Shown: positions 1 to 6,257 of the stretch, piece after piece
Position numbering within the stretch: the first letter of the stretch is position 1
Layout: each line of letters begins with the position of its first letter
Assembly (NCBI RefSeq): GCF_022780145.1
Contig: NZ_JALEXO010000028.1
Span: forward strand, 1 to 6,257
Length of the DNA: 6,257 bases
From: Intestinibacter sp.
GTDB lineage: Bacteria > Bacillota > Clostridia > Peptostreptococcales > Peptostreptococcaceae
Direction: 5' to 3'
Program-made: the position numbers and the translations under genes
Notes under the pieces: generated by a model
Told to the model about the DNA's origin: nothing
Databases searched by the model: none
What the model saw: the letters and a program-made list of their open reading frames with translations, nothing else

Positions 1-825
1 GCACCGACTGGATTTGTCGTTTTAGATAATCCTGTAGTGCCTGAATTTATAGTAGTTCACGATGGATTACCTGAGGATGCATCTGCTGAAAATTTTTGGG
101 TTCCATTTAAGACCTATATAAAAAATGTAGCCTCTTCTGAAATATACTCAACATGGCCAGAACAAACTATTTTCGCAAATGTTATCGCTATTATTTCATT
201 TACATTGAATAGAGTTTTTACTGAGTGGTATAGAAATAAAGGGTTTAATTTTACGATTACATCTACAACTAACTACGACCATAAATATATACACAATCGA
301 AATATTTTTGATGAAATATCTGTTGTTGTAGACTCAGTATTCAATACATTTATAAGAAGACCTCCTACCTCTAGACAGCCGCTTTTGGCGCAATATTGCG
401 ACGGCGTCAGAGTACAATGTCCTGATCAGATGGCTCAATGGGGAAGTAAGGACCTAGGTGATCAGGGATATAATTATGAGGATATTTTAAAATATTTTTA
501 TGGTGATAATATAGTATTTGCAAATGCTCAAATTGTATCCGGAGTTCCAGTTTCCTATCCTGGTACTTCCTTACAGGTTGGCTCAGAGGGATCTTATGTA
601 AGAACTATTCAAAATCAATTAAATGCTATATCTAATTCGTACCCTGCAGTCCCTAAGGTTGTCGAAGATGGTATCTTCGGCGAGCAAACAGCTGAAGCAG
701 TTAGAACCTTCCAAAAAATATTTGGATTGCCTCAAACTGGAGTTGTCGACTTTAAGACTTGGTATGAAATATCTAGAGTCTACGTAGCTGTTACTAAGAT
801 TGCTTCTCTAAATCCTTTGATTTAA
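1..825 (+). CDS. sleC: Spore cortex-lytic enzyme SleC, 5'-partial (SpoIID-like + peptidoglycan-binding domains)
   Basis: SleC hydrolyses cortex peptidoglycan during clostridial spore germination; in Clostridium perfringens it is reported as a lytic transglycosylase with amidase activity, made as a zymogen cleaved by Csp proteases. The frame is open from base 1, so the gene starts upstream; the GTG at 37 is internal. 274 residues are visible; known SleC proteins are about 420-440, so the pre/pro region is missing. Numbering from that GTG codon: residues 25-60 (YIKNVASSEIYSTWP) match the SpoIID segment with its catalytic Glu, here E35. Residues 132-156 (MAQWGSKDL, then YEDILKYFYG) match the SpoIID C-terminal signature. 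C121 and C128 lie between them. Residues 182-246 are a PG_binding_1 domain (DGIFGEQTAEAVRTFQ). The gene stands alone, ends in its own terminator and converges on the minus-strand genes. The SleC name comes from recalled similarity to C. difficile SleC; the domain calls are firmer. Confidence 0.92.
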   Translation, partial: APTGFVVLDNPVVPEFIVVHDGLPEDASAENFWVPFKTYIKNVASSEIYSTWPEQTIFANVIAIISFTLNRVFTEWYRNKGFNFTITSTTNYDHKYIHNRNIFDEISVVVDSVFNTFIRRPPTSRQPLLAQYCDGVRVQCPDQMAQWGSKDLGDQGYNYEDILKYFYGDNIVFANAQIVSGVPVSYPGTSLQVGSEGSYVRTIQNQLNAISNSYPAVPKVVEDGIFGEQTAEAVRTFQKIFGLPQTGVVDFKTWYEISRVYVAVTKIASLNPLI

Positions 826-830
826 CAGTA

Positions 831-878
831 AAATAGATGTACCTTAACTAAAATTAGCTAAGATACATCTATTTTTTT
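831..878 (+). terminator. Rho-independent terminator of sleC, probably bidirectional
   Basis: A perfect 11-bp stem pairs 831-841 (AAATAGATGTA) with 864-874 (TACATCTATTT). It continues with isolated mismatches through 843-850/855-862 and closes on a small loop. The T run at 872-878 follows, starting 5 bases after the sleC stop. Read on the minus strand, the same stem begins 2 bases after the stop of the DUF4163/DUF3298 gene and is followed by TATTTTACTG, a weaker U tail, so it probably ends both converging transcripts. Confidence 0.9.
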
Positions 879-1659
879 ATCTATATGATAATTTATTAGT
901 TATCGGAGTGCTAAAAATTATATCCAGATATTTTTGATTTAAAATATTTTCCACAACATCTCTACGTATCTCAAACTCAGGTATTCCAGCCACATATGGA
1001 GCTATATCGTATAAATCAAAAAATACTACTATTTTATCATCCGCTAAATAAAATTTTTGAGTTTCTTTTATTCCTTTAAAGCTATATAATTGATTGCTGT
1101 CTTCAGGTAAGTTATTTTTTACATTGAGCTCCCTTATTTGTTTTTTTATTTCTTTGTCTATTACCTCTCGATATTTTGAATTTTCCTTAAAAATATCCTT
1201 CAATATAAATACTCTTCCTGAAGTCAAATCTACATTATACGGAACATACTCATAACTGCCATGTGCTCCTCCACTGTATTCATAGTATTTAATAAGTATG
1301 CTAAATACCTTGTCTGTATTTTTTTTGACTTCAAAATCAGAGCTTATAGCAAAGTGACTTTCTTGATCTGGAAAATCATTCAAATAACTCTGTGCCTCTT
1401 TAAATGAACTGTTGTAAAATTCCATTATATCCGACTCTATTTTTTTATTTATAGCGCTTTGCATTTGTTTATTCGCTATTATCAATACTGGAATTTTTAA
1501 ATTTGCTTTGATAAATTTATTGTCCTTGTTTATTATCTTTGTATCTACTGATGCATCCTTGATATTTAGTTCAAAAACTTCTCTAACCTGTGCAAAATTA
1601 AGTACAGATATCGTTAAAATTCCTGTTATTAAAATTATGATTGCAGTTAATTTTTTCAT
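877..1659 (-). CDS. Exported DUF4163 + DUF3298 domain protein (PdaC/RsiV-type extracellular fold)
   Basis: This 260-residue protein starts with a lysine pair and a hydrophobic stretch (residues 4-22), a signal peptide or uncleaved anchor; no lipobox is visible, so the rest should lie outside the membrane. Residues about 40-135 look like DUF4163, including SGGAHG at 129-134. Residues about 143-240 look like DUF3298, including the family-typical YDIAPYVAGIPEFEI at 217-231. The same pair occurs in the extracellular part of the lysozyme-sensing anti-sigma factor RsiV, and DUF4163 occurs in the peptidoglycan deacetylase PdaC. This protein has neither a cytoplasmic anti-sigma domain nor a deacetylase domain, so those functions should not be transferred; binding of a wall component or lysozyme is only a guess. 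It is the second gene after the DUF445 gene (49 bases between stop and start codons' outer ends less the codons, about 45 bp gap). The ATG at 1659 is set by AGGAGG with 9-base spacing. The stop codon overlaps the T run of the sleC terminator. Confidence 0.85.
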   Translation of the reverse strand: MKKLTAIIILITGILTISVLNFAQVREVFELNIKDASVDTKIINKDNKFIKANLKIPVLIIANKQMQSAINKKIESDIMEFYNSSFKEAQSYLNDFPDQESHFAISSDFEVKKNTDKVFSILIKYYEYSGGAHGSYEYVPYNVDLTSGRVFILKDIFKENSKYREVIDKEIKKQIRELNVKNNLPEDSNQLYSFKGIKETQKFYLADDKIVVFFDLYDIAPYVAGIPEFEIRRDVVENILNQKYLDIIFSTPITNKLSYR

Positions 1660-1700
1660 AAAAAAACCCCTCCTCTAGTTATAGAGTTAGGAGTTTTTTT
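1660..1700 (-). terminator. Terminator-like hairpin between the DUF445 and DUF4163/DUF3298 genes
   Basis: In the minus-strand transcript, A7-CUCC (1700-1690) pairs with GGGG-U7 (1670-1660) with one G-U wobble. After a 3x2 internal loop, CUCUA (1686-1682) pairs with UAGAG (1677-1673) around the loop UAAC. The structure starts 4 bases beyond the DUF445 stop and ends in seven U directly before the next gene's ATG. This is a proper intrinsic terminator shape, and its 3' arm includes the next gene's ribosome binding site. It could be a partial terminator, an attenuator or a translation-blocking hairpin. Confidence 0.75.
1667..1674 (-). promoter_or_regulatory. Ribosome binding site of the DUF4163/DUF3298 gene, inside the hairpin
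   Basis: Read on the minus strand, AGGAGGGG runs from 1674 to 1667. The AGGAGG core lies 9 bases before the ATG at 1659, a near-ideal Shine-Dalgarno that fixes the start. Four of its six core bases pair in the hairpin at 1660-1700, and the other two sit in its internal loop. Translation should therefore need the hairpin to be open. Confidence 0.85.
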
Positions 1701-1704
1701 GATT

Positions 1705-4700
1705 TTATTCTTTAAAAATATTGTCGGTACTTATTTCCTTTTGATCTATTTTTTTACTGTAAAATAAATCTGCTATACCTAATATAATTGATAGATATAT
1801 ATTTATACCAAATACTGCACCCATTGAGCCGTATAGATATAGTTTTACGAAGAAGTCGCCTGCAAATGATTTAAATAGCATATGGATTTCTCTTGGATCC
1901 ATTATTTCCACTTGTTCTGTAGTTATTTCTTTTAGCTTAAGTGCCTTCATAGCATCTACTGTGAATCCTATACCTGTAGTTAATAATGCATCTATAACAT
2001 TTTTAACTATATATTCCTTAGTAGCTATATCTATAAACTTGAATTCACTTTCTATACAGTTAGAAACAATTTTATCTACTATATATTGATTGTTTTCGTT
2101 GAAATCTAAATCTTTAAACAATCTGTCTAAGGCTTCCTCTAATCCTGAATTTAAAAATTCTTGTTCTAATAAATCATTTAGCTTCATATTTGAAACTCTA
2201 CTGTCGTAAATAGCTTCAATTGATTGTAATAGTAATTCTCTACTCTTAGTACTTTGGTCTAACTTATCTAATATTGATTTAACAGCTACCGATATTACAT
2301 CGTCTACATCTAATATAGTGTCTAGTTTTTGGTCTAATACTTTTGCAGTTATATTGTCACTTATATAAGTGTTCATGAAGTTATTTATATCTTCTACATT
2401 GTCGTTGTAATTGCCACTTATACTATTTAAAACTAACGCTACTTCTTGTTCAAATAAATTATATACGCCTTCTAATGTTTCTATATTTGTACCTTCAACT
2501 ATATCAGATACTTTTACATTCTTAAATTCATCGACTGCTGATAATGCTATTTGATTTACATTATCGAATATAGCTTTGTTTTCTTTTATATCGCCGACTA
2601 ATGCTTCTACAACTACATTCGTATTTATTTGTTGGCTGTATAATCCTAATTCTCCCATTGTAGTTGGATATATCACAGAATTAGTGCAGACAGATATTGT
2701 CTTTATTGTGGAATAAGTAGTTTCACTTAAAAATCCTTCTAATTTTGTATCTATAATATTTTCAACTACAAGACCAACTAATCTATCTCCATTGATGAAG
2801 TCATACGCCATTTTTATGAAGAAATTAAGCTGACCTTTGATTAAGCCTACCACTAAGCTGATTACTTGTTCTTTATTTTCTTGAACATAATCGCATGCCT
2901 TAGATAATAGCGCTGATGTAATAGAATATAGATTTTTATCTAAAGTTACTTTTATCTTGCCACCGAAAATTTCACCGACGCTCTTATCTTCTGATAATTG
3001 ATTTTGTAAGAATTTATCTAGCGAATTTTCTAATACATTTGGCAGATTTTTAATTATATAGCTGTTTAAATTATTTTCAATTGATGACTTAACCTTAGAT
3101 ATATTTTCATATCCTACAAGCTGATCAATTGTCTTCGCTGTAGCAGCTTTATAAATATCCTCTTTATTTAAAATTAAAGCTCTCACTACTTCTTCTTTTA
3201 ACATTTTATCTACTGTAGTTTTTACACTGTCATCTACTGATTTGTTTATATCGTTGTTTATAGATTCTACTAAAGCTTGAGGTAGTAAATCGTTTAATTT
3301 TTGTTGTTTATCTATTTTAGCTTGTGCAAATTTTATAATCGCATCATCAAATCTGTCTAAATTAGATAAAAAGCTTTGTGAAGCACTTAAAGCTCTTTCC
3401 TTTGTCAATACTCCACCTATTTCTATATTTTCTGATGTCTTAGATAAAGATTTTGCAATTGCAGCTTTATTTTTGTTACATTTATCTATGATAAATTGAT
3501 ATAAAAACTCGCTTATATTGTTTTTCTTTTCACCTGCTATATCCACTAATACCTTAAAATTATTGTTAGATACCCAGTTAAATATAGTTTCTGAGAAACT
3601 ATCCTTTTTAGAATTAAATAAGCTTTCTACTCTCTTGCCTTTTAGAAGCTCGTTATCTATAAAGTAAGCCATACCGCTCGCGAATCCATCCTTGTGGGCT
3701 GGGATATATCCTTGAGCAAAAATTCTAAACACAGGTATCTTAGCAACAAATTCATTCTTTTTATATGGATGGAATATCATCCACAATGCTATTACATTTG
3801 TCAATATACCTACTAATCCCATAAGCACACATGCCATGATTGTATTTAGATATCCATTGTAGAATCCAAAGCTGTTAATTGTACCGTTTATAACAAAGGC
3901 AAATATCAATCCTGCTACAGCTCCTAGTAATGCACCGAAATAAGATAATGGCTTAAGCTGTTTACCCATAAAGCTTTGTGCTATGTCGCATATTTCGTCT
4001 TCGTTTAATTTTATTAGGTTGTTGTAGATAATTTTTTTCACATTGTTGTCTATAACTTGTTCTACATTATTTACTAATCCTTTGTGTAGCTTTTCACCTA
4101 AAGATAAACCTAATCCTTCTTTATCTTTTATCAAGTCTAAGACATCGTCTATTTCTTTATCCTTTAATTCATCGAATATGAATTGTTTTAAATCTGTAAA
4201 TTTATTACAAATCAATAGTATTAATTTTTCTTTATTATTTAATATAATATTTTCAAAATCCACACTATCTAGTGAGTTTATAACTAATTTTTCAATATAT
4301 GACTTACATATATTTTTGTTATTAACTAAGTATTTAGAGATTACCTTTGGCAATTTCTTAGATAGTAGAGTTATCTTATCCACAGAAATCATATTTTCTA
4401 TTTTATTAGATAGTATTCGTTTAACTTTAGTATCCACAGCTCCATGTAAATAAAGATTTATCTTAGTTTTGTTTGATTTTATAAATCTATATATCCATGG
4501 TATAGCCTTTGATTTAAATAATGGCTCTAAATCTATTTTTACAAGCTCTGAAATTTGTTTTTCCTTGAAGCTTGAAATTAATTTTTCTATTAAGACATCT
4601 CCATTCGCTTCAAATAAATCTATCAATTTGTCACAAATTACTTCCTCTTTTATATTTAGTTTATCTTCTAAAAGACTAACTATATCCCCAATAGTTGTAT

Positions 4701-5931
4701 CTTCTAAGAACTTCATTATAGCTATATATATCTTGTTGCTAGCTTCTGGAGTTAGTTCATACTTCATTACCATATCTGAAGCTCTATCGACAACCTTTAG
4801 TGTTTGAGATATTGAAGATAGCATGCCGGCGAATTTCTCGATCATTCCTTTTATAGATTCATCTTCAATTTGATCTACTGTTTCTCCGACTGCACTGTTT
4901 ATTACAGTATCTATTTTATCCTTATTTTCATATAGCCAATTAGATATGTGAGGAGCTAGATCTGGGATAATATCCTTGATATAGCTGACTATTGAATTTG
5001 CTAATTCTTCTGGAAGTATCTCGAATAAAGTCACATCCATGTCTCTGGCTACTGCTAATAATTCTGATATAATTTGATTTAATCTATCTCTATTAGCATC
5101 ATCTTTTGCTAAATTTTTTATATGTTCGAATAATAGACCATTTATATTTTTTAGCCCTTCTTCACCTAATATATCTAGTAAAGTCTTTTGGCCTAATTCT
5201 GTTTGTAGCTTAGATATTACTGATGTTAAATCTAGTAATTCATAAACCTTTTCTAATAACTGTAAGCATTGTTGCTCATCGTCAATTATACTGTTTATAG
5301 AATCGTTTAAAACATTCGAAATCCCCTCAGTTAAATTAACTGTAGCTTCATCACTTAGAATTTCGCCAAAAGTGATATCCTTATTTTCATCATATAAGCA
5401 TGCTAAAAATTCTTCTAGCTTATTATCTGTTTCTAAAACATCTACAATCAATTCAACTATATTAGTACTGATGCTATCTAATTGATCCTTTTGTAGTATA
5501 TTTTTTATTTCTATTTTATTAGATAAATTATCTATTAATTTAGGTAATTCTTCTTGTAAATTTTGTTCGATAAAAGTAACACATTGCTCAGCGCTATTGC
5601 TTATAGCTGGAATATGCTTAATTTTCACACCCTTAAAAGCATCATTCAAGGAATTAGTCATAAAATCCACACATGCAGCATCTATAACACGTGCGAAGTC
5701 CTCGCTTTCTATAGAACCTCTTAAAGTCTGTGAGTTTATTATGTCCTTTTCAACTAATTCACTTACCTCTTCTATAAATTTCACCTTGTTCTTTTTAACC
5801 GCACCACCGATTTTTAAAGGAGTGTACTCTTTGAAAATCATATTTACAGCATATTTATTAGTTATATATCCTGCTACAGCCCCTGAAAAACCTTGTGTAA
5901 ATATAAAAAGAAGGTCTTGTATATTTACCAT
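1705..5931 (-). CDS. Giant membrane protein with two tandem DUF445 (YheB/YjiN-like) modules
   Basis: DUF445 proteins are membrane proteins of unknown function, typically near 400 residues (B. subtilis YheB is about 377); this one has 1408. Module 1 opens with a membrane helix and the family signature GYITNKYAVNMIF (residues 21-33). About 600 residues of mostly helical, charged sequence follow, ending in EICDIAQSFMGKQLKPL (646-662) and a helix at 664-682. Module 2 restarts with a helix at 695-719 carrying GILTNVIALWMIFHPY (708-723), then GYIPAHKDGFA (741-751). It has another ~600-residue helical region and closes with PREIHMLFKSFAGDF (1346-1360) and a helix at about 1364-1390. The short motif hydrophobic-x-[D/E]-[I/L/V] recurs along both halves. 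This layout would put both large domains on the same membrane side. ATG 5931 is chosen over an upstream in-frame TTG at 5976 because a GGGTGAT Shine-Dalgarno precedes it and the TTG lies upstream of the predicted transcript start. It leads an apparent two-gene unit. Membership is confident; function is unknown. Confidence 0.88.
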   Translation of the reverse strand: MVNIQDLLFIFTQGFSGAVAGYITNKYAVNMIFKEYTPLKIGGAVKKNKVKFIEEVSELVEKDIINSQTLRGSIESEDFARVIDAACVDFMTNSLNDAFKGVKIKHIPAISNSAEQCVTFIEQNLQEELPKLIDNLSNKIEIKNILQKDQLDSISTNIVELIVDVLETDNKLEEFLACLYDENKDITFGEILSDEATVNLTEGISNVLNDSINSIIDDEQQCLQLLEKVYELLDLTSVISKLQTELGQKTLLDILGEEGLKNINGLLFEHIKNLAKDDANRDRLNQIISELLAVARDMDVTLFEILPEELANSIVSYIKDIIPDLAPHISNWLYENKDKIDTVINSAVGETVDQIEDESIKGMIEKFAGMLSSISQTLKVVDRASDMVMKYELTPEASNKIYIAIMKFLEDTTIGDIVSLLEDKLNIKEEVICDKLIDLFEANGDVLIEKLISSFKEKQISELVKIDLEPLFKSKAIPWIYRFIKSNKTKINLYLHGAVDTKVKRILSNKIENMISVDKITLLSKKLPKVISKYLVNNKNICKSYIEKLVINSLDSVDFENIILNNKEKLILLICNKFTDLKQFIFDELKDKEIDDVLDLIKDKEGLGLSLGEKLHKGLVNNVEQVIDNNVKKIIYNNLIKLNEDEICDIAQSFMGKQLKPLSYFGALLGAVAGLIFAFVINGTINSFGFYNGYLNTIMACVLMGLVGILTNVIALWMIFHPYKKNEFVAKIPVFRIFAQGYIPAHKDGFASGMAYFIDNELLKGKRVESLFNSKKDSFSETIFNWVSNNNFKVLVDIAGEKKNNISEFLYQFIIDKCNKNKAAIAKSLSKTSENIEIGGVLTKERALSASQSFLSNLDRFDDAIIKFAQAKIDKQQKLNDLLPQALVESINNDINKSVDDSVKTTVDKMLKEEVVRALILNKEDIYKAATAKTIDQLVGYENISKVKSSIENNLNSYIIKNLPNVLENSLDKFLQNQLSEDKSVGEIFGGKIKVTLDKNLYSITSALLSKACDYVQENKEQVISLVVGLIKGQLNFFIKMAYDFINGDRLVGLVVENIIDTKLEGFLSETTYSTIKTISVCTNSVIYPTTMGELGLYSQQINTNVVVEALVGDIKENKAIFDNVNQIALSAVDEFKNVKVSDIVEGTNIETLEGVYNLFEQEVALVLNSISGNYNDNVEDINNFMNTYISDNITAKVLDQKLDTILDVDDVISVAVKSILDKLDQSTKSRELLLQSIEAIYDSRVSNMKLNDLLEQEFLNSGLEEALDRLFKDLDFNENNQYIVDKIVSNCIESEFKFIDIATKEYIVKNVIDALLTTGIGFTVDAMKALKLKEITTEQVEIMDPREIHMLFKSFAGDFFVKLYLYGSMGAVFGINIYLSIILGIADLFYSKKIDQKEISTDNIFKE

Positions 5932-5935
5932 TTCT

Positions 5936-5942
5936 ATCACCC
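5936..5942 (-). promoter_or_regulatory. Ribosome binding site that sets the DUF445 start
   Basis: Minus-strand GGGTGAT (5942-5936) contains GGTGAT, complementary to the 3' end of 16S rRNA, and lies 4 bases before the ATG at 5931. That equals about 8 bases from the position of a canonical GGAGG. No comparable site precedes the alternative TTG at 5976. Confidence 0.7.
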
Positions 5943-5974
5943 ATTCACTATAATTTATATATTTTTCCTTAAAC

Positions 5975-5992
5975 AATTAGTATATACTAATT
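5975..5992. promoter_or_regulatory. Perfect 18-bp palindrome over the -10 box, candidate operator
   Basis: AATTAGTATATACTAATT equals its own reverse complement; the next base pair outward (C5974/T5993) breaks the symmetry. It fully contains the -10 hexamer of the DUF445 promoter at 5979-5984, the position where a dimeric helix-turn-helix repressor would block RNA polymerase. No regulator gene is visible in the window, and I do not recognise the site as belonging to a named family. Chance in AT-rich DNA is possible, though the placement argues for function. Confidence 0.55.
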
Positions 5993-6007
5993 TTTGCTAT
6001 TTCTCAA
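5979..6007 (-). promoter_or_regulatory. SigA-type promoter of the DUF445 gene
   Basis: Minus-strand -35 TTGAGA (6007-6002) matches TTGACA at 5 of 6 bases. A 17-base spacer leads to -10 TATACT (5984-5979), which matches TATAAT at 5 of 6. Transcription would start near 5972, giving a leader of about 40 bases before the ATG at 5931. This is a housekeeping-type promoter; I saw no sporulation-sigma elements. Confidence 0.72.
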
Positions 6008-6088
6008 TAATCGCACAATAAAACGCTTCGATTTTAAACCATGCAAATCAATTTTACCTTCTTATTATGTACTTTATTTTAAATAATT

Positions 6089-6125
6089 AAAAGCCCTTCC
6101 AATAATTAAAATTGAAAAAGCTTTT
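6089..6125 (-). terminator. Rho-independent terminator of the membrane-protein gene at the right edge
   Basis: In the minus-strand transcript, 6125-6111 (AAAAGCUUUUUCAAU) pairs with 6103-6089 (AUUGGAAGGGCUUUU). The 15-pair stem includes three G-U wobbles and a 7-base loop. It begins 4 bases after the stop codon at 6130 and runs into UUUUAAUUAUUU. It separates this unit from the DUF445 promoter downstream. The wobbles make it asymmetric, favouring action on the minus-strand transcript. Confidence 0.82.
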
Positions 6126-6129
6126 TAAG

Positions 6130-6257
6130 TTAAATAAGTCTATTCATAATTCGTTCAGCTATAAAGGCTACTACTGTAAATATAACCGCCATATACAATG
6201 GCACTGTTAAAATACTTTTACTTAGTACATAGGAAATTCCTGTAAATATTAATAATA
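6130..6257 (-). CDS. C-terminal end of an unidentified membrane protein, 5'-partial
   Basis: The minus-strand frame is open from the window's right edge to a TAA at 6132-6130, encoding the last 41 residues. It contains a hydrophobic segment beginning LLIFTGISYVL, a short SKS turn and a second segment PLYMAVIFTVVAFIAERI, ending in the basic tail MNRLI. That fits the final one or two helices of an integral membrane protein, perhaps a transporter permease, but too little is visible to name a family. A strong terminator 4 bases after its stop supports a real gene end. It lies upstream of, and in the same direction as, the DUF445 gene, which has its own promoter. Confidence 0.7.
   Translation of the reverse strand, partial: LLIFTGISYVLSKSILTVPLYMAVIFTVVAFIAERIMNRLI

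Noticed and set aside
37..39. GTG at 37 as the start of the SleC gene
   Set aside because: The frame is open back to base 1 and the upstream residues continue the SleC-like sequence, so the GTG encodes an internal valine.
877..1659. Calling the DUF4163/DUF3298 protein RsiV or PdaC
   Set aside because: It lacks the cytoplasmic anti-sigma segment of RsiV and the polysaccharide deacetylase domain of PdaC, and no sigma factor gene is adjacent.
1705..1860. Internal promoter for the DUF4163/DUF3298 gene inside the end of the DUF445 gene
   Set aside because: A few AT-rich -10-like hexamers (for example TATATT and TAAAAT on the minus strand) are present, but none has an acceptable -35 at normal spacing.
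4043..4453. 136-codon + strand open frame
   Set aside because: It lies fully antisense to the DUF445 gene, has a biased Ser/Leu/Ile/Phe composition typical of a shadow frame, and shows no recognisable domain.
4469..4807. 112-codon + strand open frame
   Set aside because: Antisense shadow of the DUF445 gene with the same biased composition and no family resemblance.
5597..5953. 118-codon + strand open frame
   Set aside because: Antisense to the 5' end of the DUF445 gene and extending through its ribosome binding site; no domain seen.
5932..5976. N-terminal extension of the DUF445 protein to a TTG at 5976
   Set aside because: The TTG has no Shine-Dalgarno, overlaps the palindrome and lies upstream of the predicted transcript start near 5972, while ATG 5931 has GGGTGAT at good spacing.
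6016..6037. Small AAAACG/CGATTTT hairpin in the intergenic region
   Set aside because: The stem is very short, with a bulge and a tight loop, and it does not follow a gene; a stronger terminator for the upstream gene exists at 6089-6125.

Overview
The window is AT-rich Firmicutes DNA, most likely from a spore-forming clostridium of the Peptostreptococcaceae (Clostridioides difficile or a close relative). This rests on low GC, U-tailed terminators, strong AGGAGG-type ribosome binding sites and a germination gene at the left edge. That gene's product closely resembles C. difficile SleC as I remember it; I could not run a search, so genus and species are inference.

Layout. (1) Bases 1-825, + strand: the C-terminal two thirds of SleC, the spore-cortex-lytic enzyme, with a SpoIID-like catalytic domain followed by a peptidoglycan-binding domain; its start lies left of the window. 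(2) 831-878: a strong terminator that also ends the convergent minus-strand unit. (3) 877-1659, minus strand: a secreted or membrane-anchored DUF4163 + DUF3298 protein (PdaC/RsiV-type extracellular fold). (4) 1660-1700: a terminator-like hairpin whose 3' arm contains the ribosome binding site of gene (3). (5) 1705-5931, minus strand: a 1408-residue membrane protein made of two head-to-tail, divergent DUF445 (YheB/YjiN-like) modules. (6) 5936-6007: its ribosome binding site, a good SigA-type promoter, and a perfect 18-bp palindrome covering the -10 box. (7) 6089-6125: a terminator for the next unit. (8) 6130-6257, minus strand: the last 41 residues of an unidentified membrane protein.

How the parts relate. 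SleC degrades spore cortex peptidoglycan during germination. The minus-strand pair (DUF445 tandem protein, then DUF4163/DUF3298 protein) points to the cell envelope but has no assigned function. The second gene has no obvious promoter in its 45-bp gap, so it probably depends on readthrough of the hairpin. The most unusual items are the tandem DUF445 giant, the terminator/ribosome-binding-site overlap, and the palindrome on the promoter. The other long open frames, antisense to the DUF445 gene, are shadows.
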